Assembly: GCF_036373705.1 (NCBI RefSeq)
Contig: NC_089863.1
Location: 29,596,227 to 29,660,226 of the forward strand
Source of the DNA: Amia ocellicauda
Lineage: Eukaryota > Chordata > Actinopteri > Amiiformes > Amiidae
Length of the DNA: 64,000 nucleotides
Reading direction: 5' to 3'
Part shown: piece by piece, positions 10,852 through 22,051 of the stretch
Numbering within the stretch: the first letter of the stretch is position 1
Layout of the letters: the number at the start of each line of letters is the position of its first letter
Translations under genes and position numbers: made by a program
The notes under the pieces: model-generated
What the model saw: only the letters and a program-made list of their open reading frames with translations
Databases searched by the model: none
Told to the model about the DNA's origin: nothing

Positions 10852-13800
10852 TATATTAGAATAAGGCACAACTTTAAAAGGCTCTGTTCTCTTTTTCTGA
10901 ATACTAACACTGCTTCAGTAATATACTCTGGGAAAATGATATGCAACTAAAACAAACTCATGTCACTCGGAAAGACTTTGAATGACAAAATCCCATCTCA
11001 AGAATGGGACCTTCTTTTAAGTGTCCTAATGACCTCTCTATGAAAGCATGGTTAGGAACACTTTATTTTATGTGTAGCTAAGTACATTAGCTAAAATCTA
11101 CTTATAGGCCTTATATCTAAAATGTATTCACATGCTGGTGAAAAGTTATGATGGTAGAGAGAGTGTCATGATTTATTCTTCGGTTGTGTGGCTGATTGAC
11201 AATTTCAATTGTTTTGGTTCATATAGCATTCATTTAACAATTCCTGGGTTTGGCTTTCATGTTGTATCGAATTGATTTTTTAGTTTCAGTCCTTTGCAAA
11301 CGAAACGCAATACTATTTCAAACTGAAACCAGCCATATCCACCTTCAAGCACCCCAAGTAAGTAAACTTACAAAGTTCTGTACCACACATCTTTTTCATA
11401 AGGGGGTTGTTTCTTATTACTTTATATTCTGCTTACCTGTTTTGCAGTGAAAGACGTTATCTGGGAGATTAGGGTTGCCTAAGCCTCTTTATCAGGGCTG
11501 AGATAACTGGAGAATGTTGGTTAAATAAAGTCCCTTGTTTTTTAACACCTCAGCCCGGTGAAAGGTTAGCTTTCCACGTCAATAATGATTGTCTTATAAT
11601 AAGAGCAGAGGAGGATGGTCATCCGGGCTGATAATGCAAGAAATCAGCTGATGTCACTGAAAACAATTCTTACATGATCCAGCAAACCCCCTCAAAAGAC
11701 AGTGGTAAAAGCGCTCCCTTATTCCAGTGTATTTGGTCAATGCATTTAAGGTGGTTTTTAATATGATTCTACCATTTAAAGGGGTCTCCTATAGTCTCCT
11801 GTGCTTTACTTCTATGAATAAACCATAGTCTACCATTGTAAATAAAGCTATCAGGGAACAGCTGTGACCCTGTATTGATTGAAGTGGTTGTTGAAAACGA
11901 GTGGATTGATGGATGATTTTGAAAAGATATGTATACATATGTATGGATATGTATTATTTAACTGTTTTGTTAGTGACCTGAATTGAGGTTTTAAAAATTA
12001 CTTTTGCCCTTTGAAAAGCACACTGGCAATAACATAACTTGTTCCCTCATGAAAAATAAGCACAGTATCAGTAAACTTTAGTGTACATAATGGGTTCTTA
12101 CAGTGCTTAAATTGTACTACACTGTGCTTGACACAGTCATTGTCTGTTCAATATGACCAGTTCTATCCAAATCACCAGCAGCACAGAGATGTATCACTGG
12201 TCCTGTTAGTGTTTTTGCCATTTGATCTCTGATTGTTTGTTTTTGTTTAGTTTTGATTATTAAGTGGCTGCCAGATTCGGTACACGATGTACCTTTCTAT
12301 TTGTTTGTTTCTTGTTACTCGCGTTCACATTCAATTCCTTGAAAACAGGAACAAACAGGCCAAGATCAATAAAAGAAATATTAATGCCACCAAGTATAAG
12401 CTGAATCATTGCAACACAGGGGACTAAAAGTGACTCCTAGCCAGGGAATGTACTATTTTTATTTTTTTAATAATTTGTGTATTTGTTCTCTAAATGAACT
12501 CTGAGTTATTTAATGAAACCATCCTTTACACATATGTTGTGCTTTGTTAGGCCAACAAACAGCAATAGTTAAAAGTGCTTTATACATAGAAGAAAGCTCC
12601 GACCTTTGTGGTAAATCAATGTTTGTTTGTTTTGTTAACTCACAGGTTAACATAATTCATTTGTTCATACTTTGTTTTGTTTCACATCATTTTTTGAATG
12701 GCCCTTTTTATTGTGATGCAGATTCTGTGTTCTGATTGTATGCAGGAGCAGTAATGTTTAATCACTGCTTTTGCAAATGCAGTGACATCAGTAAGCATGT
12801 GAGCGAAGGTCATAAGCTCAATATAATGACACCTAACCAGTTAGCTTCTTAATATGCTCACACAGTTGAATGTTATCTTTTGTCTCTGTATGTGTGTATG
12901 TGTGTGTGTGTGTGGGGGGGTCTGCAGTCTAGCTGCAATCTGGCTGCTTTGTCCTGTGAAGCAATGAGAGATGATAGCAACGGATGCCAGAAGATTAGTC
13001 ACTGGAGAATATCTACAGCTTTATACAGTAGATGAAAGGTCAGTCTGCAATCACCACCAGGGCAATTTTGGAAAATAATGATGTGTACAACCTTTTACCC
13101 TCTCTGAGAAGAAGCTGGGATGTGGAGTGCCAGCTTGTTTAATACTGAATTCTGAGTCCAGAGTGAGCATATCTACATACAAACCACAGTTACAGTTGTG
13201 TAAAAGACTTTGGAGGTGCTTTGAAAAGGGCTCTATTTCTTCTGATAATAATAATTAGAATAACTGATTAATGTAGTAATACTAATAATTAAAATAAATA
13301 ATAATAAAATAATGTGCATTTTGTAATTTCAAGAGAAGAGAAGTATCACTGCGTTTACACATCTACTCATACAATAACACTCAGTGAATCTGTCACTCTA
13401 GGTTTTTCAGTGTGGGTCCACTTGTGTGAGAGAAATTCAGGGCTTTGGTGAAATAAATCACATTTACTATCACAGAGTTAGCCTTGCCAACTTCTTCTCT
13501 ATATATGTATTATTAAGTAAGACTTTAAAGGCCTGTTAAAACACAATTCTAGATGTAAAAGAATTGTAGTATTTAGTTTTAGGCCTTTGTCTCTATGTTG
13601 TGCTGTTTCCCCCAGGTATTCCACATACCTGATCTGAAGTGCATTTGGGATTTTGTAATTTTTTAAATATATGAATATCTATTTGATGATATTAGACTGT
13701 TTTCATATGTATGTAAAATTGGATTTCACAGAATGTAAGCAGTATTTTATATATACACATATGCTTGTGTAAGTCATTTATTTAACTGTTCATCAGAATA

Positions 13801-14020
13801 TAGTAATTGTATTATCTAAATGTTTTTCAATATGTTTCCAACCCTTTGTGAAAATATTGGATGTATTCTAACAAACACAAGAGAATCCCCCCCATATATA
13901 GGTTTAGGTGGATTTCTTGGCCTGGATCTAAAAGTCAGAACTGAAATACTGGAGCTTCTTAATCTCTCTCACAAATAAACATGAATATTATTTGTTCTGT
14001 CAGCAGTTGCCCACGACAAC
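10852..14020. other. intergenic, upstream of the afp4-like gene
   Basis: About 3.2 kb of AT-rich DNA with no convincing exon and no recognised transposon. A short GT run is at about 12891-12913. Open frames are short and unsupported. Confidence 0.45.
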
Positions 14021-14200
14021 TCTTTGGACTTTGAAAATATCATAGCTGTGGCAGAAAGAGGTCAAGGGCCAGCCAACAATGTTTTGCTCACGCTAGCCAA
14101 TCCTGACAGGCTGGGAAGCCCCATTGTGGGCAGCCTATCAGTGTCAGCCCCTTTTCCTCCAGATTGCTATAAAAACCCTTGGCCACAGGAGTTGGTACGA
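14021..14200 (+). promoter_or_regulatory. afp4-like promoter: TATA box and liver-type motifs
   Basis: A TATAAAAA box at 14168-14175 lies about 60 bases before a leader exon that ends in a good donor (AAG/GTAAGG at 14232/14233). Upstream are TGGACTTTG at 14025-14033 (the complement is CAAAGTCCA, the HNF4-type motif), AGGTCA at 14059-14064 and CCAAT at 14097-14101. HNF4-type sites are typical of hepatic apolipoprotein promoters; that they act here is inference. Confidence 0.6.
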
Positions 14201-17200
14201 TACCACCAAGCCTGAACACTTAAGCAGTAAAGGTAAGGGACTTCTTCAAACTTGCTGCACTGTTTTCATATTAATTAGTGTAGCTATCAGTTTTGATAGA
14301 TGGGGGTATATAAATATATAAGCATCTATAGATACAATTTAAACAGTATGTGGGTCTTGTTTCAGTTCTTTTGATTGGCAAAAGCTCTTTTCAAGCCATT
14401 AGTTTGAATAGGGACTGTCCAATTTAAAATGGTATAACAGGAAATGCATGCAACATACAACATGCAACATTAATGGTGCCACATTTTATAACCATTCATG
14501 AGAGTTGGACTGTTAGGAGAAAGTGCTAACTTGAAGATAGATGCCTAGATTAAGTGTATATGTTGCAATGAAATAAATAATTGTTATTATGGAGACTCAT
14601 CCAATCCAGTATACTACCTGAATTCTTCAAGTAGTTTGGATGTATTGTGTATTTTGTATTTCAAATCATATTCCTGGAAATGCAGTCACAATTGGCAAAC
14701 TATTGTATATTTCCATTGATGGCTTTCCTATGTCTTTCCTATGTCTTTCCAATGCATTGAGAACAGCCACAGAAAAGCTAATCACAAGCCAACTAATGAT
14801 TAAAATCCATCTGACTTTCTATAGGTATATTGCTGGTCATAAGTACTTTCAGATATAGATGTTTTCAAGCTCTAAATAATAAATGTTGTCATTTACATGC
14901 ATATATATATATATATATATATAAAAAATACTGTATTCCGTTGTGCATTTCATTCAGTCTGTGGTCTTTTGTGGTTTACCACATACAAAATGTAAACTAT
15001 TTATCATAGTGATCTAACTTACTGAACGATGGTATCTTTTTGTATGACACTTGTGCTAGCATAACAAAGCAGGATGAACCTTTTATATTATATTCTGGAA
15101 TAATTTATATCTAAGGCTATCACTGGTTTAATAGCCAAGCTAGATCAGTGATTTTCAACACTAGTCCTGAGGACCCACAGTCCTTCTCTGTTTATTTTTT
15201 TGCTCACATACTTCATTTAGACCTACATTTTATTAATAATTTGAAATTGAATTGTGCTTAAATATTATAATGGTATAGCTTATAAAAACTGGATAATTCA
15301 AGTGCTTTATACCTTCTTATGTTCAACTTGAAATCTTAAGAACATAAGAACATAAGAAAGTTTACAAACGAGAGGAGGCCATTCGACCCATCGTGCTCGT
15401 TTGGTGTCCGTTAATATCTAAGTGATCCAAGGATCCTATCCAGTTTTAAATGTTCCCAAACTTTCAGCTTCTACCACATCGCTGTGGAGTTTGTTCCAGA
15501 TTGTTTAAACTGTTTATCATTTAAAACTTCTGAATAGGCAAATTATTTCATTTTAAGATTCAGTGAATTAATTGGCAGTCTAGAATAAAAATCGAATAAC
15601 CAAGACCCATCAGGACATTGGGTCCCCTTTTTAACAAATGCTTTCACAGCTTCCCCGTGCCACAGACACATTGTAATAAAGTTGTTCTGTTTCATGGACA
15701 GGTACTCCACCCAATCCTCAGCCATGAAGTTCTCCCTGTTCGCCGCCTTTGTTGTCGTATTGGCTCTGACACATGGTAAAACAACCTTAGCCCCTCCCAG
15801 TTCACAGCATATGATATTGATATTTTCCACAGGGTGTAGTGCTATTTCAGGTCTTTGAGAAAATGTAGACTGTTGATATTATTATTTCCCTAACCAGACA
15901 CAAGCAAACACAATTTATTTTGGAAGGGTCTATGGAAAGTATGATAGACTAAATGGAATCAAAAATCACAATTCCACAAATTTATTTATCTTTGATAAGG
16001 GTTTCTTCAGTCGTAACAATGCCTCAAAATAAATTTTCTTTCAGCATAGAGACCAATTTGAAAAAGCCTGTATCTGCAGGTCGCCTGTGGTTTTGTAGGG
16101 CTCTTCCAACCTTATATCATGGAAGCATTGCTTGAACTGGTTTAGCAGATACACAGACCAGAATACCTTGTACCATACCCTCCAGGACCTGGGCTGACCC
16201 ACAGGATGGACCCACTTTGACTCTACTTTGGTTTTAGTCGGATGTTGTTTGCTCTCTTCTAGGCAGTGATGCCTCCTACCTGAGGGATGAGCCCGCCAAG
16301 ACAGACCTGGAAACTCTGACCAAGTACTTCCAGGATCTGTCTGCCCTGATTTCCAGCACCACCCAGGATATTGTGGACAAAGTGAAGGCTCAGGAACTGG
16401 CGGACAAGGCTCAGTAAGTTATTCTTATCCTGGCAACAAACCAGAAAAGACATCCATCTATCAAAGTCCAGATGTTATTTCAAACATTGGTTATTTCAAA
16501 CAAATTTGAGGGGCTTAACTAGTAAAAGCCTACAATTGACTCATAATTCAGACAGTGTACTCCAAACCTGGCCCGTGTGCTTGACCAATAACACAGCTGC
16601 TTCTTGACATTCAACAGATACTCAGTCTGCTAGGGTTGTGTGAAACATCTTTTATTGCACACCTGTCTATTAAGATTAATGTATTCATTGGTGTTATCAT
16701 GGAATTGACATTCCAAATAGGCATTCATTATCTTGTCCAGTTTCGAGAACCTTGGGAAGACTTGCTCCCAATATGTGTTACAGCCTTCCAAATATAATAG
16801 TTGGAAAGCGCAGGGCCCTAAATAATATGAAAGAAGAAGCACTAAATAGTCCATGTACAAGTAGAGGTGACGTGTGCATTCCACATTGTTTTGAGAATAT
16901 CTCATTGGTTAGTTTGATCACAATGGAAGTGTGTAACATGGTGACATTAGCTATAGTACTGAAGGGTAACTCGACTAATTGTCTGTGTGTCATATGTCTC
17001 TTATTGACTATGACAGTCAATCCTGTTCAGTGGACAAAGTTACGACACCACTCAAATCTTCAATGTTCCCACCTTTATGGAATTTTACCCTGATAAATGA
17101 GCCATAGGAACTTTACACTTTTTAACATGGTTTTGCTTCACTTGTACCTTGGTCTAAAAAGCAGATGCCTCCGGTTTTAACATTCCTTCACTATTTTTGA

Positions 17201-17695
17201 ATACACTCTCTTATGAATCAATCTGTCTGCCATATTAAACATGTATTCCCATGGCCCACTTTAGTAAAGCTGAGTGAAGGTGGATTGAACCCATAGAAAA
17301 AAGCTGCAAAGCGATGTGCAAATCTCTTCTGGTGTCCTCATGTTCTCCTGTGTCCTCCTCCAGGGCTTACTTGCAAGACGGTAAAGCTCAGCTGCAGCCC
17401 CTGGCTGACAACCTCCAGGCCCAACTAAAGCCCCTCGTGGACAACCTGGAGGAGCAGCTCAAACCCATGGCTGACAACCTGCAGGCCCAGGTGAAGCCCG
17501 TGACAGACAACCTGCAGGCCCAGCTCGTTGACTTCTGGCAGAAGATCCTGGACCAGGCCAAGGCTCTGGCTCCCCCCCAGTAAAGAATGCCAACATGCTC
17601 CGGAGAGCTTCATCAAAGCCATGGCGCTTGAATTCTGGGACTGTATGCTTGCTTTAAATTTAAACCTCCTGCTTCCCCTTTACCTGCCCAATAAA
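14200..17695 (+). CDS. afp4: type-4 ice-structuring / apolipoprotein-like protein (140 aa), complete gene
   Basis: Four exons: leader about 14200-14232; 15702-15775 with ATG at 15724; 16263-16413; 17364-17583 with the TAA; AATAAA at 17690-17695. All splice sites are GT-AG and phases agree, giving 52+151+220 coding bases. The product starts with a signal peptide (MKFSLFAAFVVVLALTHG), then a Glu/Lys/Gln-rich helical protein. It ends in four 11-residue amphipathic repeats of the form P-L/M/V-x-D-N-L-x-x-Q-L/V-K. The plan matches fish type-4 antifreeze (LS-12-like) proteins, relatives of exchangeable apolipoproteins. Most likely role: a secreted plasma lipid-binding protein; ice binding cannot be judged. 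Intron 1 carries a CR1 fragment and intron 3 is the breakpoint of the downstream duplications. It is the only intact afp4 copy here. Confidence 0.88.
15337..15504 (-). mobile_element. CR1 LINE 3'-end fragment in afp4 intron 1
   Basis: Reads on the minus strand as the last about 165 bases of the CR1 family, ending in the octamer tail (AAGAACATAAGAACATAAG on the plus strand). It is heavily 5'-truncated and sits in intron 1, clear of splice sites. Confidence 0.85.
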
Positions 17696-17696
17696 A

Positions 17697-20500
17697 ATGC
17701 TTAAAAGCTGCCATCTGATCTCCATGTGGTTATTTATCATTATTATGATTATTAGTATATTGAGAGCTGGTATTGCTGGGCACCACCACTCTATGGCAGG
17801 GAAGTGTCACATTCGAATACTGGAGGAAATCCTGATTTTCTTTCTAACTGGACATCTCACTTTTTTCAGCTATCTAGTTCAGTGGTTGCCAACCCTGGTC
17901 ATGGAGAACCGGTGCCTTCCATTTGTATTCCAGCCCCAGTTGTCAGCTACTGACCTAAGCAATGTTAAAGAGCTGACAAACAACTGGCAAGGGTACAATT
18001 AGACAATCATTGGTGTTCATACAAGGAAGAGCTCAGTTGGAACCAAAACCTTGCATAGGGTTGAAAGCTACAGATTTTTGTATTCGATCAGGTTAGCAAA
18101 CACTGGTCCCCAAAGTCTACTTTGTCTTCTGTTTTAACTACTCAAAATTACAATATTTGCAAGGCTTTCAGCAACTGAAGATTAGGCGTTATTATTGAGT
18201 GCATAATTGTCTTCAAGACTAGTATGTGCTAATACAGTATATGGTCTGAAACATAGGAAGAGCCCTAAGTAAGTAAAGCAATCATCTGATCAATGAGATG
18301 AGCAACTTTATGGATGATGCTGTGTCTTTAACTTTAATTAAAATAAGCTAGGCACTAACCTAGTGATTGTTGTGATGTTTGGGTAAGGTACAGAAATATG
18401 TTTCCTCAAATTGTTGATCAGATGGCTTCTGCTGTTTATTATTTGTTGGTTTTATCTGGTTTTGGCCTTGGGCATATCATTATTAGCACTTATTTTATCA
18501 CAACCCATACTACCTCTCAGATCATACCAAGCAGCAATCACATGGGATCACAGGATCATATGGGACATGGAGTGCTAACTCATAGGAGATCTGTTGTCAC
18601 CTCTGTTTCAGTCACCATGCTCTGGGGAATCCTAATAGAGCAGCGCCCCCTACTGGTCCTCCACTGTTTCTACACATAAACAGCATTGCCATCGATGCCT
18701 GGAATCCCTGTATTAATTAGGCGTTTAGCTTCTAAGAGCTGATGTTTTGATTTTGATGATTAGTGTCTTCACAGTTCCATACCACTTAATTCTTCTGGAC
18801 AACAACAAGGGTTGTCATATCTGCTTGATGCCAAGAGGCTGCTTAGGTGCTTAGCTGTGAGTGTTGGTTGTGCACGGATTGCGTTCCCTTAATGCCAGCA
18901 GCTGTGAATCATATTAATGCTGGATTGATATCAGCATACTCACCACAGACCTGCCTCATGTTAGTTAAACCCTTGTTTCTCTCGTAGCACAAACCACACT
19001 TGATTGCCCTGTCACCACCTGGGAGCATCTAAACCATTATTGTTACATTTGATTGTTTTCTACAGTACTATTTCTTGTTTTGTTTTGCATTGTTTTGACT
19101 GTATGTACAACATAATAACTCTAGAATGAAACTTGCATGTGAATACAGCCAGTGTAATCCAAGGATTGAAAGAAGATGTAAGTGGGTCCCAGTCAGTGCT
19201 GTGTCACCTATGACTGGGCTATGAGAAACAAACCTGAATCTCAAGCTGAGGGCTTTTGTTTGAAAGGCAGAAATCTACATTATAGACCAATATGATGATT
19301 CAAGCATTTGTAGTGCAATCAGGACTGATAAAAGCATGTCCAAGGATTAATCTTTTTTGTTGATCAGTACATCTGGGTATGAGTTTCCTAGAAGAAAGAT
19401 TGAAAGCACTGGGGTTGGGGATGTCTGATTTGAAACTTTAACTGGCAATGAGAGTATTGGCCTCTAGACTGGACATTTTCACATTTTCACTGTTGTCTTG
19501 ACAGGAAGTGCACATATATTGACAGGAAATATATATTGGTAATATTACAAAAATGTGCTTGTAAACACTGAACTGGAAAATAAGTTCATTATAACGCATC
19601 ACTTGAAAAATACAGCCTGGAATAATATTTTCCTTAAGCAAATGTATTAATACATTTATATAAATACACATTATGAATAATTGTACAGTGTTGATATATT
19701 CCTGTAGACAGATAATTGCCATTTAGTATATCCTAGTAAGTTTTGTATTTGTATTATATTATATACACACTCAGACTGATTAGCAAAATGTAAATTCTCC
19801 TTAACTTCCAAACGTATATATACAGTTCTCAGTATTGTTAATTATAGGCTAGTTTCACTTAATGCTGACAGAACAGAACACAGAACCTCAAACATTCAGT
19901 TTTATTGCTATTGCAAGATCTGTCCCACCTTTCAAAGCAAAATCTATATTTTCTCTTTAGATATTTGAATTATAGGCATGATAGGAATGAGTTTCTTTCT
20001 TGTTACCTTTGTTTATATATATATATATATGTCATATTCTCTTAATGTATGTAATTCATCCAATTAATGTGCCAGGTTCTTTGTATTGAAATAGATTGAA
20101 CAACATTTCACTGAAACAAAATTGCCAGTTAATTCCAGTTAAGAGTGGCAAATGTATCATGGAATCACTCAATTTAAACATTACAGAAAGTCATGACTTA
20201 TTGAATGGAAAAAAATAGGACAAAGAAAAGCACAATTCAATTCAAGATCAAGAACGCCATTAGGTTTTTAAGGTTATGGCTCATAGTTGTAAAAACAAAG
20301 AAAAACTAAAAGCTCTCACTGATGATACCCATACTTTTCTATATGGATAGATAGTGACTTATTGGACGTATTCGACAGGGGCAGCAATCAAACAGTTAGA
20401 ACTCAGCTGGAATATAAGAGCTAATAAGTCTTGATTGAAGTAATAGCCATCTGTGGAAAAACACAAGCAGCTTCTCATTAATTATGTTAATCATTTAATT
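17697..20500. other. unit 1 spacer between afp4 and lectin A
   Basis: No established gene. It contains the MITE remnant (17879-18070), an open frame of 93 codons at 18398-18679 also open in the other two units, and on the minus strand (18839-19024) a decayed copy of a cysteine-containing frame that is open in units 2 and 3. Here that frame has a stop and a Cys-to-Tyr change. Confidence 0.6.
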
Positions 20501-20502
20501 GT

Positions 20503-20690
20503 CAGAGCAGTGGTGCCACTTGCCATGTCATCTACCCTGGCCAATGGTTGAATTCATTGAGAAGATTATCACTAATCAGGTCCCTAATTTCTTTGAAGCT
20601 GTGCAGCTCAATGAATCAATTAACCAGCGATTAGACAGGTGTGTCTAGGGGTGGCCTGGGTATTTAAATGCCTGTGTGTGAACAGTTCTA
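20503..20690 (+). promoter_or_regulatory. lectin A promoter block
   Basis: A TATTTAAA box at 20661-20668 sits 54 bases before the ATG. The upstream 150 bases are closely shared with lectins B, C and pseudogene D. They include GGCCAATGG (CCAAT), AAGATTATC (GATA-like) and AATCAATTAACC (HNF1-like half palindrome). Conservation while nearby spacer has drifted points to a working promoter; factor names are inference from motif shape. Confidence 0.6.
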
Positions 20691-20721
20691 GTATATAAAT
20701 TCTCTGAGACTAGCTGTAATC

Positions 20722-21942
20722 ATGAGAGGATGGATTGTCTGTGTGGGTTTGTTGGTGTTGTCTGGCATAGGCAAGTGTGTTTTCAGTATAAATTCTATTA
20801 GTTCTGGATTACATGTATTGCACTTGAGATGCCCTTGGATATGGTGAATGCATAATTCTCTAATGCATCCTTCTCCCTTCAGTGTGGGTAGCTGAAGCCC
20901 TGCAGTGTGAGGCTGTCCCTGGTGTCCTGAAGCAGATTGATGCTGGTGCTGGCAGAGTGTGTGGCATCTTGAAAGAGGGCAAAGTCGTGGAGTTCCGTGA
21001 TGGCCATTGGGTTGAGCTAGAGGCATCTGGTAAACATGTCAGTGTAGGGCCTGCTGGGCTCTGGAGGGTGGGTGTTGATGGCCTGGTCTTCAAGTGGTTT
21101 AGAAGCGGCTGGGTCCAGGTGAATCCAGGTAAGACCTGGATGTGATCTTCTGAATCCCTTGCTAAAAATCTTGACCTGCACCAGCTGTCCATCAGGTCAC
21201 ATTCTTGATGTAGACCCTCTTTCATTCCTCTAGCAGGCAACCTGATCCAGATTGATGCTGGTGGGGACAAGTTTGTGGTGGGCTGCAATGCCTCCCACAG
21301 TATCTTCTGTCTGAACCACAGGCCTGCACTGAGCTATGATGGTACTGGCAGTGTGTCCTGGATGGCAGTCCCAGGCAAGCTCAAGTACTACTCCTGTGGG
21401 CCTGTTGGGTGCTGGGGAGTGAACCAGCTAGATGAAATCCACGTCAAGCTGGGTGTCAGTGGGAATTCCTGTCATGGCCCTGAGAAGTGGTACCGCATTC
21501 CAGGCTCCCTGTCCATGGTGGAAGTGAGTGTGGATGGTGAAGTGCATGGAGTGAACAAACATGGCTGGGTATACAAAAGGTGAGTCGGCTATGCTGCTAA
21601 TGGATGGGTTTGAATGGCTTGCCGAACTGGACTGGGAAGTGGAATGTGTTGTGAAATGCTTGACTGCAGCCTCTGTATGAAGTGACTGGACAAGAGCAGG
21701 ATCCTGTCCAGGGGCTTGTTTGGACCATGTCTAGAAGCCTCCATGCTCTGGCTCCTGACTTCTCCCTCTTGCCTTTCAGGATTGGTGTCAGTGCCTGTAA
21801 CCCCTTTGGCAGTGGGTGGGAACATCTAAGGGTAGCTGGACTAAGCAGCCATGTGTCGTATGATCGTGGAGCCCTGTGGATTATCTGCAGAAATGGTGAC
21901 GTCCAGAGGTGCAGCTTCTCTGAAGCCCTGTCATTTGAGTGA
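20722..21942 (+). CDS. fish-egg lectin-like tectonin-repeat protein, copy A (266 aa)
   Basis: Exons 20722-20770, 20883-21128, 21237-21579 and 21780-21942; AATAAA at 22046-22051. The first intron starts with GC (ATAG/GCAAGT), a recognised but minor donor class; copies B and C have GT. The product has a signal peptide (about residues 1-22), then tectonin/TECPR-type beta-propeller blades marked by repeated G-L-W-x-V and V-P-G-x-L-K-x-I/Y motifs (VGPAGLWRV, CGPVGCWGV, SYDRGALWII). Ten cysteines fit a secreted, disulphide-bonded protein. Fish-egg lectins of this family bind sugars and bacterial surface glycans and occur in eggs and plasma; the sugar is not deducible. It follows the afp4-like gene by 3 kb on the same strand. 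Confidence 0.9.
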
Positions 21943-22051
21943 ATGTTGGCTGCTTGTATAGGCTGATGCTACTTTGAGTTGACCTGGTTTTGGGAGATGT
22001 GCTTCTCTGGCTTCCAGATGCTTTGTGATCAGTGTTCCACATGTTAATAAA

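Noticed and set aside
16752-17093. 113-codon open frame in afp4 intron 3
   Set aside because: It lies within an intron whose borders are fixed by phase-consistent splice sites, and it matches non-coding sequence upstream of the unit 2 afp4 fragment where it is not open.
20860-21288. 142-codon minus-strand frame over lectin A
   Set aside because: Antisense shadow of lectin exons 2 and 3; similar shadows appear over B and D and track the coding strand.
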